Below, piece after piece: positions 1-9,588 of a DNA stretch of 44,854 bases (the first letter of the stretch is position 1; every line of letters starts with the position of its first letter). This DNA is from Promicromonospora citrea (lineage in GTDB: Bacteria > Actinomycetota > Actinomycetes > Actinomycetales > Cellulomonadaceae): NCBI RefSeq assembly GCF_013004695.1, contig NZ_JABEMG010000024.1, positions 1 through 44,854 of the forward strand. Direction: 5' to 3'. Made by a program: the position numbers and the translations under genes. Below the pieces are notes generated by a model that was given only the letters and a program-made list of their open reading frames with translations, was not told the origin of the DNA and ran no database searches.

Positions 1-566
1 AGCAGCGCCGACGGGTGGGTGGTGACGAGCACCGCGTGGCGCTCGCCGTCCAGCACGCGGCCGCGCTCCTGCCCGATGCGCACCGGCCGCCCGAGCACGG
101 CGCGTGCCGCCGTCGCCCCCAGGGCGACCACGACGCGGGGCCGCACGGTCGCCAGCTCCGCCTCGAGCCAGGGGAGGCACGCGCGCACGTGCGCGACGTC
201 GGGCGTCCGGTGCAGGCGCCGCTTCCCGCGCTCGGTGAAGCGGAAGTGCTTGACCGCGTTGGTGAGGTAGACGTCGCCGGACGCGACGCCCGCCGCCGCG
301 AGCGCCTCCGCCAGCACCCGGCCGGCCGGGCCGACGAACGGCTCGCCCTCGCGGTCCTCGCGGTCGCCCGGCTGCTCACCGACCAGCGCCAGCGCGGCGC
401 CGGACGGGCCGGCCGAGAAGACGGCCTGCGTGGCGGGCGCCCACAGCTCGCAGCCGCGGCAGCCGTGCACGGCGCTCGCGAGCCGGTCGACGTCCGCGCC
501 GTCGGGCACCCACCGTCCCGCTCCCGGGCGCTCGGGGCGGCTCGTGCTGGACCGGGCGGCCGGCAT
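1..566 (-). CDS. udgX: UdgX-type uracil-DNA glycosylase (3' end beyond window)
   Basis: Excises or traps uracil in DNA. 188 codons are visible, so only the extreme C-terminus lies off the left edge. The family motif GEQPGD is at about residues 63-68, followed by EGEPFVGPAG; TNAVKHF is at 103-109; the C-terminal HPSA motif is at 184-187. The insertion GKRRLHR around 114-120 matches the KRRIH-type loop that defines UdgX, whose histidine forms a covalent bond with the deoxyribose at uracil sites; ordinary family 4 enzymes lack it. Cys36, Cys39 and Cys130 are candidate Fe-S ligands. The ATG at 566 was chosen because AGAGGAG lies seven bases upstream. Divergent from the BadF-FHA gene. Family assignment is firm; covalent activity is inferred from the loop. 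Confidence 0.88.
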   Translation of the reverse strand, partial: MPAARSSTSRPERPGAGRWVPDGADVDRLASAVHGCRGCELWAPATQAVFSAGPSGAALALVGEQPGDREDREGEPFVGPAGRVLAEALAAAGVASGDVYLTNAVKHFRFTERGKRRLHRTPDVAHVRACLPWLEAELATVRPRVVVALGATAARAVLGRPVRIGQERGRVLDGERHAVLVTTHPSAL

Positions 567-682
567 GCGGGCTCCTCTCGACGCCGTGCGACGGACGTGC
601 TCCCAGCCTGACCTGCGCGGGCGTGGCTCGCGACGGGAGGAGCGCATGACAGCCGCCAGGTGCGGTTTCTCGCGACGGGGGT

Positions 683-688
683 GAATAT
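683..688 (+). promoter_or_regulatory. Putative -10 element for leaderless BadF-FHA gene
   Basis: GAATAT ends six bases before the GTG start at 695, the spacing repeated at many genes in this window. No convincing -35 element is visible, so this is tentative. Confidence 0.4.
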
Positions 689-694
689 GTCCCG

Positions 695-2203
695 GTGCCG
701 AGTGCGACGGGTCAGCGGGGTGGCCAGCAGGGTGACGAGCAGGGTGACGAGCGGGGTGCGGGTGTCGGGTTCGCGGGGGTGGACATCGGGGGCACCGGGT
801 CGCGCCTGCGCGTCGCCGCCGCGCCGGGTGCCCGGTCGTACGAGGTCACCGGCCCGCCTGCCGCCGTCGTGCTCGGGCGTTCCACGGTGCCCGACGTGGT
901 GCGTGACCTGTGTCGCGCCTTCGCCGCGGAGTTCGGTGCGCGCCCGCGCGTGACGGCAGCGGCCGTGGGGATGCGCGGCTTCCGCTCCCAGACCCAGGCG
1001 GGCAGCCTCGACGCCAACCACGTGCACGACATCCTCGCCGAGGAGCTGCGCACGACCGCGACGGCCGTGGCGAGCGACGCCGTGACGGCGCACCTCGGCG
1101 CCCTCGGCGCGGGCCCCGGCGCCACGCTCGCCGTCGGCACGGGAGCGGTGGCGGTGGCGTGCGACGACGTCGGCCGCTGGCACCTCGCCGACGGCATGGG
1201 TCCGCACGTCGGGGACAACGGCGGAGGGGCGTGGATCGGCCGGCGCGGGCTGGATGCCGCGGCCCGCGCCATGGACGGCCGCGTCATGGGCGCGTCCGCG
1301 ACGCTCGTGCAGGCGGCGGAGCAGCACTTCGGGCGGCGGGAGCGCTGGGCGTCCGTCACGGACGTCTCGCAGTTCGCCGGGTTCGCGCCGCACGTCATCC
1401 GCGCCGCCGGGCACGGCGACCTCGCGTGCCGCGAGATCCTCGACGAGGCCGCCCGGTCGCTCGCGGACGGGCTGTGCGCCGTGCTCAACCACCCCGGCGT
1501 CGAACCGGTCGCCGCCACCACCGGCCGGCTCCTGGGCAACGCGCCCGCGTTCCGCTCGATGGTGCTGCAGCGCCTCCTGGAGAAGCGCGACGACGTGCGC
1601 GTGCAGCCCACCGCGGGCAGCCCGCTCGACGGCTCCCTGCACCTGGCCCGGATGCTCGCGACGCTGCCCGCCGTCGTGCAGGAGCACGTGCCGCTGCTCG
1701 CGGTCCGGGTCGGTGCGGCGCCGCGTGTCGACGACTCGATCACGATGCCCAAGGTCGTGCTGCCGGCCGTCAGGCCGCTGCCGGCGCAGGACGTGCCGCC
1801 CGCCGCCTGGGCGCTGGAGGTGCGGTCCGACTACCAGTGGTCGGCGGACCAGGTGCCGTCCGACGCGCACGCCCCGACCGGCTCGGCCGACACCGTGGTG
1901 CCGCTCACCGGGCAGCGCGTGGTGGTCGGGCGCGCCTCGCGCAGCCGCGGCGTCGTCCCGGACATCGTGTGCGAGGACACCGGCGTCTCGCGCAGGCACT
2001 GCGAGATCGCCTGGGTCGAGGGCGGCTGGAGCGTGATCGACCTCGGCTCCGCGAACGGCACGTACGTCGCCGCGCGCGGCGAGGACCTGCCCACCCAGCC
2101 GCTGCGGCCGGGCGAGCGGCGCTGGCTGTCCGACGGCGACCGCGTCTACGTCGGCGGCTGGACCTGCCTCACCGCGCGGCTGGTGACGGCGGACGTGCAC
2201 TGA
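695..2203 (+). CDS. BadF/BadG-type ATPase (N-acetylglucosamine kinase-like) fused to a C-terminal FHA domain
   Basis: 502 aa. The N-terminal part is an ASKHA-fold BadF/BadG/GlcNAc-kinase-like ATPase: phosphate-1 loop VDIGGTGSR (about 29-37), then SDAVTAHLGAL, an AVGTGAVAVA phosphate-2 segment and GDNGGGAWIG. After a linker at about 365-408 comes an FHA domain (about 409-490) with GR at 412-413, SRRH at 432-435 and NGT at 454-456, the residues that bind phosphothreonine. The linker and 'LGSANGTYV' resemble FHA modules usually attached to other actinobacterial domains. A kinase-like domain joined to FHA suggests phosphorylation-dependent recruitment; the substrate is unknown. The GTG at 695 is the only plausible in-frame start; the Gly/Gln-rich first 25 residues may be unstructured. 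Transcription probably stops at the hairpin overlapping the stop codon. Confidence 0.83.
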   Translation: MPSATGQRGGQQGDEQGDERGAGVGFAGVDIGGTGSRLRVAAAPGARSYEVTGPPAAVVLGRSTVPDVVRDLCRAFAAEFGARPRVTAAAVGMRGFRSQTQAGSLDANHVHDILAEELRTTATAVASDAVTAHLGALGAGPGATLAVGTGAVAVACDDVGRWHLADGMGPHVGDNGGGAWIGRRGLDAAARAMDGRVMGASATLVQAAEQHFGRRERWASVTDVSQFAGFAPHVIRAAGHGDLACREILDEAARSLADGLCAVLNHPGVEPVAATTGRLLGNAPAFRSMVLQRLLEKRDDVRVQPTAGSPLDGSLHLARMLATLPAVVQEHVPLLAVRVGAAPRVDDSITMPKVVLPAVRPLPAQDVPPAAWALEVRSDYQWSADQVPSDAHAPTGSADTVVPLTGQRVVVGRASRSRGVVPDIVCEDTGVSRRHCEIAWVEGGWSVIDLGSANGTYVAARGEDLPTQPLRPGERRWLSDGDRVYVGGWTCLTARLVTADVH

Positions 2204-2216
2204 CGTCCGCCGTTTT
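2186..2216 (+). terminator. Intrinsic terminator overlapping the BadF-FHA stop codon
   Basis: An 11-bp perfect stem (2186-2196 with 2203-2213) has a six-base loop and ends in TTTT. The TGA at 2201-2203 lies in the loop and the start of the second arm, so the last codons of the gene form the hairpin. The next gene has its own -10 about 30 bases on. Confidence 0.75.
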
Positions 2217-2243
2217 CCGCTGGACCGTGCCCGGCGCCGCTCC

Positions 2244-2249
2244 TAGGTT
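2244..2249 (+). promoter_or_regulatory. Putative -10 (TAGGTT) for leaderless DUF4037 gene
   Basis: TAGGTT lies seven bases before the GTG start at 2257, just after the upstream terminator. No Shine-Dalgarno sequence is present. Confidence 0.6.
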
Positions 2250-2256
2250 GGGCGCC

Positions 2257-3294
2257 GTGAACGGCTCCGAGCTCGCCCGCGCGTACTGGACCGACGTGGT
2301 GCGGCCCCTGCTGGACCGCGAGCTGCCCGGCGTCCCGCGCGCGGCCGGGCGGCTGGGGACCGGGTCGGACGTGCTCGGCCTCGACGACGCCACCTCGCGC
2401 GACCACGACTGGGGGCTGCGCCTCACCCTCCTCGTCCCGGACGCGCACGTCGCCCGCGTGGACGCGGCGCTCGCCGCGCACCTGCCCCGGTCGTACCACG
2501 GTCGGCCGACGGCGTTCCCGATGACGTGGGACCCGACCGTCCGCCACCGGGTCGAGGTGACCACGCCGGCGGGCCTGGTGACGGCGCGCACCGGGCTCGA
2601 CGTCGGCGCGGGGCTCGCGCCCGCGGACTGGCTCTCGCTGACCGGGCAGGCCGCGCTCGAGGTGACGGCCGGTCCCGTCTTCGAGGACGGGCCGGGGGAG
2701 ATCACCGCGCTGCGCGAGCGGCTCGCCTGGTACCCGCACGACCTGTGGCTGCACGTGCTGGCCGCCGACTGGGCGCGGATCGAGCAGGAGCTGCCGTTCG
2801 TGGGCCGCACCGGGCAGCGCGGCGACGACCTCGGCTCGCGGCTGATCGCCGGGCGCCTGGTCACGACGCTGGTCCGGCTCGGCTTCCTCGTCGAGCGGCG
2901 CTGGCCGCCGTACCCCAAGTGGGCGGGCACGCTGTTCGCGCGGCTGCCCGTCGCGGCCTCCGCGGCCGGTCACCTGGAGCGCGCCCTGGCTGCCGGGACG
3001 TGGCAGGAGCGGGACGCGGCGCTGCGCGCGGCGTGCGACGCGCTGCACGAGCGGCAGCGGTCGGTCGGCCTGCCCGCGCTGGACGGTCCGGCGTGCGGTC
3101 CGTTCCACGACCGCCCCTTCACCGGGCTGCGCGACGTGCCGGGGGTGCTGCGCTCCGCGGTCGTCGACCCGGCCGTGCGCGCCCTGCCGCACCGCGGGGG
3201 CCTGGAGCAGTGGGTCGACGACGTCGGCACGCTCACCGACGGGAGCGCGCGCGTCCGTCTCGCGCGCGTCTCCGCCGGTGGCGCTCCGGGGTAG
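2257..3294 (+). CDS. DUF4037 domain protein, nucleotidyltransferase-like
   Basis: 345 aa. The N-terminal segment reads GTGSDVLGLDD followed by SRDHDWG (about 31-50), typical of DUF4037 proteins. Their G-S-D and D-x-D-W pattern resembles the active site of the nucleotidyltransferase superfamily, so transfer of a nucleotide to an unknown acceptor is plausible but unproven. The remainder is helical, with a conserved segment around YPHDLWLHVLAADW and PPYPKWAGTLF. The GTG at 2257 follows a -10-like TAGGTT by seven bases with no ribosome site, consistent with a leaderless mRNA. It is followed by an independently promoted tetR gene. No pathway can be assigned. Confidence 0.82.
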   Translation: MNGSELARAYWTDVVRPLLDRELPGVPRAAGRLGTGSDVLGLDDATSRDHDWGLRLTLLVPDAHVARVDAALAAHLPRSYHGRPTAFPMTWDPTVRHRVEVTTPAGLVTARTGLDVGAGLAPADWLSLTGQAALEVTAGPVFEDGPGEITALRERLAWYPHDLWLHVLAADWARIEQELPFVGRTGQRGDDLGSRLIAGRLVTTLVRLGFLVERRWPPYPKWAGTLFARLPVAASAAGHLERALAAGTWQERDAALRAACDALHERQRSVGLPALDGPACGPFHDRPFTGLRDVPGVLRSAVVDPAVRALPHRGGLEQWVDDVGTLTDGSARVRLARVSAGGAPG

Positions 3295-3322
3295 TGCGGC
3301 ACCGCGCCGCCACCACGCGTGC

Positions 3323-3351
3323 TGGACCGGGCGGTCAAGAATGGCTAGGCT
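3323..3351 (+). promoter_or_regulatory. Promoter of tetR-family gene (leaderless)
   Basis: TGGACC at 3323-3328 and TAGGCT at 3346-3351 are 17 bases apart; the ATG follows six bases later. This is one of the better -35/-10 pairs in the window. Confidence 0.65.
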
Positions 3352-3357
3352 GAGGCC

Positions 3358-3945
3358 ATGGCACGACCGAGACAGTTCGACGAGGACGCGGTGCTGCACG
3401 CGGTCTGCGAGCAGTTCTGGGACGCGGGGTACGCGGGCACCTCGCTCCAGGACCTGATGCGCGTCAGCGGTCTGGGCAAGGGCAGCCTGTACGCCGCGTT
3501 CGGGGACAAGCACGAGCTCTTCCTGCGCGTGCTGCGCCGCTACACCGACGCGGTCGACCGCGGGGTGCGCCTGTCGGTCGAGGAGGCGCCGCGCGCCGTC
3601 GAGGCGCTGCGCTCCTTCGTCGTGTCGCCGGTCGGCGACCCGGACGGGGCGGCCGCCCGGCGAGGCTGCCTGCTCGCCAACACGACGACAGAGCTCGCCG
3701 CGACCGACCCGGTCGTCGCGGAGGAGGCCCGCAGGACCTACGCGGGCATCACGCAGGTGCTGGCGCAGGCCGTGGCACGCGCCCAGGAGGAGGGCGACGT
3801 GCCGGCGTCCGCCGACCCGGAGGAGACCGCCCGGGCGCTGCTCGCCGCCCAGCAGGGCGTGACCTACCTGGGGCGCACGGGCATGGACGTGCGCACGCTC
3901 GAGGCGACGGCGCGCTCGCTCGCGGACCGGCTGCTGCCGGTCTGA
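3358..3945 (+). CDS. TetR/AcrR-family transcriptional regulator
   Basis: 195 aa. The N-terminus has the TetR DNA-binding domain: RPRQFDEDAVLHAVCEQFWDAGYAGTSLQDLM, then the helix-turn-helix with GLGKGSLYAAFGDKHELF at about 39-56. The C-terminal ligand domain resembles TetR_C_33/AcrR-like regulators (RRGCLLANTTTELAATDP). It has its own promoter and sits between the DUF4037 gene and jetA, both on the same strand. Its target is unclear. Autoregulation or control of the neighbouring jet operon is possible, but no operator palindrome stands out in either intergenic region. Confidence 0.9.
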   Translation: MARPRQFDEDAVLHAVCEQFWDAGYAGTSLQDLMRVSGLGKGSLYAAFGDKHELFLRVLRRYTDAVDRGVRLSVEEAPRAVEALRSFVVSPVGDPDGAAARRGCLLANTTTELAATDPVVAEEARRTYAGITQVLAQAVARAQEEGDVPASADPEETARALLAAQQGVTYLGRTGMDVRTLEATARSLADRLLPV

Positions 3946-4002
3946 CCTCCCCCCCCGAGGGGCCCTGTGGACGACGGGCGCGTGGATGTCGGCGGCGGCA
4001 CG

Positions 4003-4008
4003 TACCCT
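4003..4008 (+). promoter_or_regulatory. Putative -10 (TACCCT) of the jetABC operon
   Basis: TACCCT lies eight bases before the jetA ATG, with no ribosome site, suggesting a leaderless or nearly leaderless transcript. No clear -35 is visible. Confidence 0.5.
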
Positions 4009-4016
4009 GAGCGGCG

Positions 4017-5531
4017 ATGATCACACGTGCAGAGGGTGCTTACCTCGGCGCGCTCCGCGCCTTCCAGGAGCCGATGCTCGACCTGCTGCACCGCAGGTAC
4101 GCGCCGCTCGTGGTGTCGCTGCTGTCGCTCGTGTTCACGCCCGAGCGGCCCACCGTCCCCGTCGCCGAGGCGCACACCGAGATCGGTGACGCGCTCGACC
4201 AGCTCAGGGCAGCAGGTCACGAGCTGCACGCCGACGGCACGCGCGCGATCCCGCTGGGCAGCGCGCGCGAGCTGTGCCGGCAGTGGGCCGACGTCGGGTG
4301 GCTGAAGCGGCAGATCGTCGACGGCGACGTCGAGGTGTACCAGCTGTCCGCGCACGCCGTCGGGGCGCTGGAGGTCGCCGGGCGCGCCGGCGGGGTGCGA
4401 GCGCGCGTGTCGCAGTCGCGCGTGCGCACGCTGCTGGACGCCGTCGAGCGGCTGGCGCAGGACGCCGACCCGGACGTGCTGGTGCGCATGGCACGGCTCG
4501 ACACCCAGATCAAGCGGCTGCAGGCCGAGCTGACGCGGCTGCAGCGCACCGGCGTGGTCGACGAGGTCGACGAGGACGAGCTGCTCGAGGAGGCCGAGAA
4601 CGTGCTGCACCTCGTGCGCGAGCTGCCGGCGGACTTCGCGCGCGTCGCGGAGTCGATCCGGGCCATGCAGCGCGACGTCGTCGCGGCGCTGCGCCAGGAC
4701 GAGCGCCCGTCGGGCGACGTGCTGCGCGAGTACCTCGAGCGCGGCGAGCAGGTGATGACCGCGACGCCCGAGGGCCGCGCCTTCGCGGGCGCGCTGCGGC
4801 TCATCGGCGACCCCGAGCGGATCGACGAGCTGTCGGTGCAGCTCGACACCGTGCTGCGGCACCGGTTCACCGGCCGGCTCCCCGCGCCGCAGCGGGCCGA
4901 GCTGCGCGACATCGGGCGGCGCATCGAGCAGGGCGTGGCCGAGGTGATCAAGGCGCAGCGGCAGGCGTCGCACGTCATCACGACGCAGGTGCGCAACCAC
5001 GACCCGCTGCGGGACCGGCAGGTCGACGAGCTGCTGCGCGAGGTGATGACGGGCCTGCAGGCGTGGGTGCCGGGCACGCGCCGCAGCCAGGAGGTCGTGC
5101 CGCTGCGGCGGCTGCCGGTCGCCGACGTCGCGCACCTGCGGCAGTCGACGAGCGACCTGCGCCCGCCGCAGCCGCCCGCGCCGCTGCGGTCGTGGGCCGA
5201 CGACGCGGACGACGAGCCGGAGGACGGCGCACGCGAGTGGGGCGGCCCGCACTACGCCGAGCTGCGGGAGCACCTCGCGGCTCGCGCGGCGGGCGGGGCG
5301 GCGGACCTCGCGACGGCGTTCGAGGCGGCGCCCGCGCGGATCCGGCGGCCCGTCGACCTGCTGGGGCTGCTGGAGATCGCGCACCAGGAGGGCATGACCG
5401 AGACGGACGAGGTGTCCGTCGTCGAGGCGGTGCGGCCCGACGGGTCGCGCAGGCGGTTCGCGTTCGGCGGGGTGCGGGTGGCCGTGGGCGGGGAGAGCAG
5501 CATGGAAGGTGAGGGCACGACCGATGAGTGA
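4017..5531 (+). CDS. jetA: JetA (DUF3375), Wadjet/MksF-type kleisin subunit
   Basis: 504 aa, normal for DUF3375. Wadjet JetA (MksF) is the kleisin bridging the SMC-like JetC ATPase heads and recruiting JetB; the complex extrudes DNA loops and recognises small circular DNA. The sequence begins with the family-like winged-helix region ([25 protein letters not shown] at about 16-40), has Glu/Arg-rich helices at about 130-330 (coiled-coil-like), and a C-terminal winged helix containing [26 protein letters not shown]. The ATG at 4017 follows a -10-like element by eight bases. The last eight bases overlap jetB, implying translational coupling. First gene of jetABC; see the finding on the missing jetD. 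Confidence 0.9.
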   Translation: MITRAEGAYLGALRAFQEPMLDLLHRRYAPLVVSLLSLVFTPERPTVPVAEAHTEIGDALDQLRAAGHELHADGTRAIPLGSARELCRQWADVGWLKRQIVDGDVEVYQLSAHAVGALEVAGRAGGVRARVSQSRVRTLLDAVERLAQDADPDVLVRMARLDTQIKRLQAELTRLQRTGVVDEVDEDELLEEAENVLHLVRELPADFARVAESIRAMQRDVVAALRQDERPSGDVLREYLERGEQVMTATPEGRAFAGALRLIGDPERIDELSVQLDTVLRHRFTGRLPAPQRAELRDIGRRIEQGVAEVIKAQRQASHVITTQVRNHDPLRDRQVDELLREVMTGLQAWVPGTRRSQEVVPLRRLPVADVAHLRQSTSDLRPPQPPAPLRSWADDADDEPEDGAREWGGPHYAELREHLAARAAGGAADLATAFEAAPARIRRPVDLLGLLEIAHQEGMTETDEVSVVEAVRPDGSRRRFAFGGVRVAVGGESSMEGEGTTDE

Positions 5532-6195
5532 GACCGTCGTCGAGGAGCAGGCGCCGGCCGAGGGGTTCGTCGCGCCGGTCCCGATGGAGGAGGACGAGGC
5601 GGGGCAGTTCCCGGGGGACACCGGGACGCTGGACGCCCCGGTGCGCCGGGTGCTGGTCCGCCTGCTGCAGCGCCGGTTCCTCGTGGCCGAGCGCAACCGC
5701 GCGCAGTGGCGCACGCTGCTGGAGAACCAGCAGGTCATCGAGTCGCGCCTGCACGACCTGTACGTGCACCTCGTGGTGGACCACGACCGCGGCATCGCGT
5801 ACAAGCGGCAGGTGCGCTCGGCCGAGTCCGACGTGCCGATCCTGCTCAAGGACGACCCCTACACGCGTGCCGAGACGCTCGTGCTCGTGCACCTGCGCAC
5901 CGTGTTCCAGCGGGAGCGCGGTGCCGGGGAGTCGTCCGCCCGCGTCGACGTCGAGGAGGTCGAGCAGAGCGTGCTCACCTTCTTCGAGCCCGACGACAGG
6001 AACCTCGCGACCCGTCAGACCGAGATCCGCAACGCCGTGCGGCGCCTGGAGAAGGAGGGCGTCATCGAGGAGGAGTCCGAGGGGCGCTACCGCGTCACGC
6101 CACTGGTCGAGATCGTGCTGAGCAACGAGCGGCTCGTGGAGCTGCGGGAGTGGCTGCGCGAGCAGAACGACGCGACCGAGGAGGCCGCCCGATGA
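5524..6195 (+). CDS. jetB: JetB (DUF4194), Wadjet/MksE-type accessory subunit
   Basis: 223 aa. DUF4194 proteins (JetB/MksE) are the KITE-like winged-helix partners of the kleisin in Wadjet/Mks condensins. Visible features are [24 protein letters not shown] near 38-61, a central conserved [16 protein letters not shown], and a C-terminal winged helix with [22 protein letters not shown]. The ATG at 5524 is preferred over the GTG at 5509 because GGAAGGTGAGGG precedes it; it overlaps the jetA stop by eight bases. The stop overlaps the jetC start as ATGA, so all three proteins are probably made in fixed ratio. Confidence 0.9.
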   Translation: MSETVVEEQAPAEGFVAPVPMEEDEAGQFPGDTGTLDAPVRRVLVRLLQRRFLVAERNRAQWRTLLENQQVIESRLHDLYVHLVVDHDRGIAYKRQVRSAESDVPILLKDDPYTRAETLVLVHLRTVFQRERGAGESSARVDVEEVEQSVLTFFEPDDRNLATRQTEIRNAVRRLEKEGVIEEESEGRYRVTPLVEIVLSNERLVELREWLREQNDATEEAAR

Positions 6196-9100
6196 CGATG
6201 GTCGACACCCTGTTCGGGATGATCCCCGCGGCCTCGACGGGCCAGCAGTGGGTCGCGCGCGACCTGCAGCTCGTCAACTGGGGCGGCTACGACGGCCACC
6301 ACCGCGTACGCCTCGCGCCGACGGCGACGCTGCTGTCCGGCGGGTCGGGGTCGGGCAAGTCCACGCTCATGGACGCCTACATCGCGCTCCTCATGCCGCA
6401 CACCACGCCGTTCAACGGTGCGTCGAACGGCAGCGTCGTCGGGCGGCCGCGCGGCAGGGACCAGCGCAACATCCTGTCCTACGCGCGCGGCAAGATCGAC
6501 GAGTCCCGCACCGACGACGGCACGCGGCAGCGCGTGCTGCGCGGCGACGGGCGGGACACGTGGACGGCGATCGCGATGACGTGGGCCGACCAGTCGGGTA
6601 CCGAGTTCACCGCGGTGCGCGCCTGGTACGTGCCCGCGGCCGCACGCACGCTCGAGGAGGTCGCCGCGCTGCGCGCCACCTGCGACGGCCCGTTCGACCT
6701 GCGCGAGCTCGAGCGCGCGGCCGCCCAGCGGTTCGCCCGGCCCGCCGTCGCCGCGGCGGGGCTCGCGTCCTTCGACACCGACCGTGAGCTCACCGCGCGC
6801 CTGCACTCCACGCTCGGCATCGGCGCGTCGGGCGACGGCAACAAGGCCGTCGCGCTGCTCGGCCGCATCCAGGCCGGTCAGCAGATCACCACCGTCGACG
6901 CGCTGTACAAGGCGATGGTGCTGGAGGAGCCCGAGACGCTCGTCAAGGCCGACGAGGTGGTCGAGCACTTCGACGAGCTCGCCGGCACGCGCGAGCAGAT
7001 GGTCACGGCCCGCCAGCAGGTGGGCGCGCTCGCGCCGATCCGGGAGCACCACACCGCCCTGGGCCGCTCGCGCGAGCGTCTGCGGGTCATCGACCAGGTC
7101 GGCTCCTTCGCCGACGCCGCGTCGCCCGCGGCGCTGTGGTGCGCCGAGCGGCGGCTGGGGCTCCTGCGCGCCGTCGAGCACGACCTGCAGGCCGCGCACC
7201 GGGAGGCCCAGACGCGTGCGACCGAGACGGCGGCGCGGATCACGGCGGCCAAGGCCGAGCTCGACGGGGTGCAGGAGACGCTGCGCTCCTCGGGCGGCGA
7301 CCGGCTCGCGACCGCGCAGCGCGAGCTGACCGCCGTGCGCGCCCGTCTGACCGACGTCGGCCGCACGCGGCAGCGCCTCGACACCGCCCTCGCGGTGCTG
7401 GGCGCGCAGGCCGCGACGGAAGCGGAGTTCACGGCCGTCGCGGCACGCGCCCGGGCCGCCCTGGACGACGCGGGCGCCAAGGCGGCCGCGCGGGGCGCGT
7501 TCGGCGACGCGATGTCGGCACGCACCGCCGCGCGCGCCGAGCTGGCGGAGCTCGAGGCCGAGCGCACGGCGGCGGCCGAACGCCGCGGCAACATCCCCGA
7601 CCACCTGCACCGGGCGCGCGCGGCGCTCGCCGAGGCGGCAGGTCTGACGCCCGAGGACCTGCCGTTCGTGGGCGAGCTGCTCGAGGTGCGCACGGAGTTC
7701 GAGCCCTGGCGCGGCGCGTTCAACCTCGCGCTCGGCGGCTTCGCGACCAAGATGCTCATCGACGCCTCCCGGCTGCGTGCGTTCCGGACGGCGATCGACG
7801 GCGTGCCGACGGGCTCGCGCGTCCGGTTCGAGGGCGTGCCGGTGCACCTGCGCGAGGACGTCCGGCTGGACCCGCGCACCCTGCCCGGGCGCCTGGACGT
7901 GCGCAGCGGGCCGTTCGCGGGCTGGCTCAGGCACGAGCTCGCGCAGCGCTTCGCGTACGTCTGTGTGGACACGCCGGGCCAGCTCGGCCAGCACCCGATG
8001 GCGCTGACGCGCTCCGGGCAGCAGTCCGAGGGGCACCGCGGCGCCCACGGCGGCACGCTGCGCGGCAACGTGCTCGGCTTCACCAACGGCCGCGTGCTCG
8101 CGGAGCTCGACGAGCGCATCGACGGCGTCCGGCAGCGGCTGGCGGACGCCGAGCGGCAGGTCGAGGAGGCCGAGGCGAGGCTCAACCGCCACGACGACGA
8201 GCTCGACGCCGCCCGCACGGTCGCGGCCCTGACCTGGGACCAGGTCGACGTCGACGCGGTCGAGGCAGAGCGCGCGCGGTGGACCGCCGTCATCGAGGAG
8301 GTCACCGCGGGCAACCCCGAGGTCACCCGGCTGCGGGACCAGGCGCGCGACCTCGAGCGCCGGATCGACCGGCTCAACCAGGACCTGGGCCGCACGCGCG
8401 CGCAGGCCGAGGACCTGGAGCAGCGCTGGACCGCGGTGACCGACGACGTCGACGCCGCACAGCAGGCGCTCGACGACGCCGACGGAGCGGGTCTCACCGC
8501 CGACCAGCGCGCGTACCTGGACGGGCTGTTCGACGGCACGCACGGCGCTCCGGCCGACGGGCCGGACGACGCCGCGGGCGCCGAGCAGGACGCCGGCGCG
8601 GCGCTCGCCGCGTTCGACGGCGCGCTGCGTCAGGCCACCGAGCGGCTGCGGGCCGACCGCGAGGCCGCGCAGACCGCCCAGGTCACCGCGCGGGACGCGC
8701 TGCGCCGCACGTTCGAGACGTTCACGGAGCGCTGGCACGACCCGAACCTCGGCACCGACCCCGAGGAGTCCTACGCCGACTACGAACGGATCCTGACCGA
8801 CCTGGAGACGCACGGGCTGCACGAGCTCGAGGCGCAGTGGCGCGACAGCCTGCTGCGGCTGTCGGGCAACGACCTCGCCGACCTGCACAGCGCGCTGGCC
8901 GGTGCGGTGCGCGAGATCAAGGAGCGCATCGGTCCGGTCAACGAGATCCTGGCGGACCTGCCGTTCGCCGACGACGAGCATCGGCTGCGGATCGACGCGC
9001 GGGACAACCAGTCCGCCGTCGTCGGCGCGTTCCGCAAGGAGCTGCGTGCGCTGCGCGACGCGCTCGACCAGGAGGCGACCGACGCGGAGCGCGAGCGCCG

Positions 9101-9566
9101 CTACCTGCGCACGGCCCGGCTGGTGGACCGCATCCGGCGCACCGCGCCCGACTTCGCCGACCTGGTGGACGTGCGCAGGCACGTGCGGCTCAGCGCCGAG
9201 AAGGTCGACCTGGACGGCAACCACGTGGCGCACTACGACGGGATCGGCGAGAAGTCGGGCGGCGAGTCGCAGGAGCTGGTCGCGTTCATCGTGGGCGCGG
9301 CGCTGCGCTACCAGCTCGGCGACGCCGGGGCGGAGCGCCCGCGGTACGCGCCGGTGTTCCTCGACGAGGCGCTCATCAAGGCCGATGCCCGGTTCACCGG
9401 GCGCGCGGTCGGCGCCTGGCGGGGGCTGGGCTTCCAGCTCGTCATCGGTGCGCCGAACGACAAGTACAGCGCCCTGGAGCCGCACGTCGACATGAAGTAC
9501 GTGGTGCTCAAGGACGCCTCGGGCCGGTCGCGCACCAAGGCGGTGGCGGGGGTCGCCGACGGCTGA
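6192..9566 (+). CDS. jetC: JetC, SMC-like ATPase of the Wadjet/MksB family
   Basis: 1124 aa, typical for JetC. Walker A is GGSGSGKST at residues 50-58. The C-terminal head has the ABC signature SGGES at 1022-1026 and Walker B YAPVFLDE ending at about 1059. The two head halves are separated by long Ala/Glu/Arg-rich coiled-coil stretches (about 300-480 and 690-960) with a central globular segment around 560-680 ([24 protein letters not shown]), the hinge-like region of this family. ATP-driven engagement of the heads would power DNA loop extrusion. The start overlaps the jetB stop (ATGA). It ends 22 bases before the convergent SDR stop, leaving no room for jetD. Confidence 0.92.
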   Translation: MTMVDTLFGMIPAASTGQQWVARDLQLVNWGGYDGHHRVRLAPTATLLSGGSGSGKSTLMDAYIALLMPHTTPFNGASNGSVVGRPRGRDQRNILSYARGKIDESRTDDGTRQRVLRGDGRDTWTAIAMTWADQSGTEFTAVRAWYVPAAARTLEEVAALRATCDGPFDLRELERAAAQRFARPAVAAAGLASFDTDRELTARLHSTLGIGASGDGNKAVALLGRIQAGQQITTVDALYKAMVLEEPETLVKADEVVEHFDELAGTREQMVTARQQVGALAPIREHHTALGRSRERLRVIDQVGSFADAASPAALWCAERRLGLLRAVEHDLQAAHREAQTRATETAARITAAKAELDGVQETLRSSGGDRLATAQRELTAVRARLTDVGRTRQRLDTALAVLGAQAATEAEFTAVAARARAALDDAGAKAAARGAFGDAMSARTAARAELAELEAERTAAAERRGNIPDHLHRARAALAEAAGLTPEDLPFVGELLEVRTEFEPWRGAFNLALGGFATKMLIDASRLRAFRTAIDGVPTGSRVRFEGVPVHLREDVRLDPRTLPGRLDVRSGPFAGWLRHELAQRFAYVCVDTPGQLGQHPMALTRSGQQSEGHRGAHGGTLRGNVLGFTNGRVLAELDERIDGVRQRLADAERQVEEAEARLNRHDDELDAARTVAALTWDQVDVDAVEAERARWTAVIEEVTAGNPEVTRLRDQARDLERRIDRLNQDLGRTRAQAEDLEQRWTAVTDDVDAAQQALDDADGAGLTADQRAYLDGLFDGTHGAPADGPDDAAGAEQDAGAALAAFDGALRQATERLRADREAAQTAQVTARDALRRTFETFTERWHDPNLGTDPEESYADYERILTDLETHGLHELEAQWRDSLLRLSGNDLADLHSALAGAVREIKERIGPVNEILADLPFADDEHRLRIDARDNQSAVVGAFRKELRALRDALDQEATDAERERRYLRTARLVDRIRRTAPDFADLVDVRRHVRLSAEKVDLDGNHVAHYDGIGEKSGGESQELVAFIVGAALRYQLGDAGAERPRYAPVFLDEALIKADARFTGRAVGAWRGLGFQLVIGAPNDKYSALEPHVDMKYVVLKDASGRSRTKAVAGVADG

Positions 9567-9588
9567 CGCCGGCGCCCCCCCGCCGACG

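Noticed and set aside
3946-3970. Terminator after the tetR gene (CCCC/GGGG run)
   Set aside because: Only a four- to five-bp stem of C and G runs without a T tail; too weak to call.
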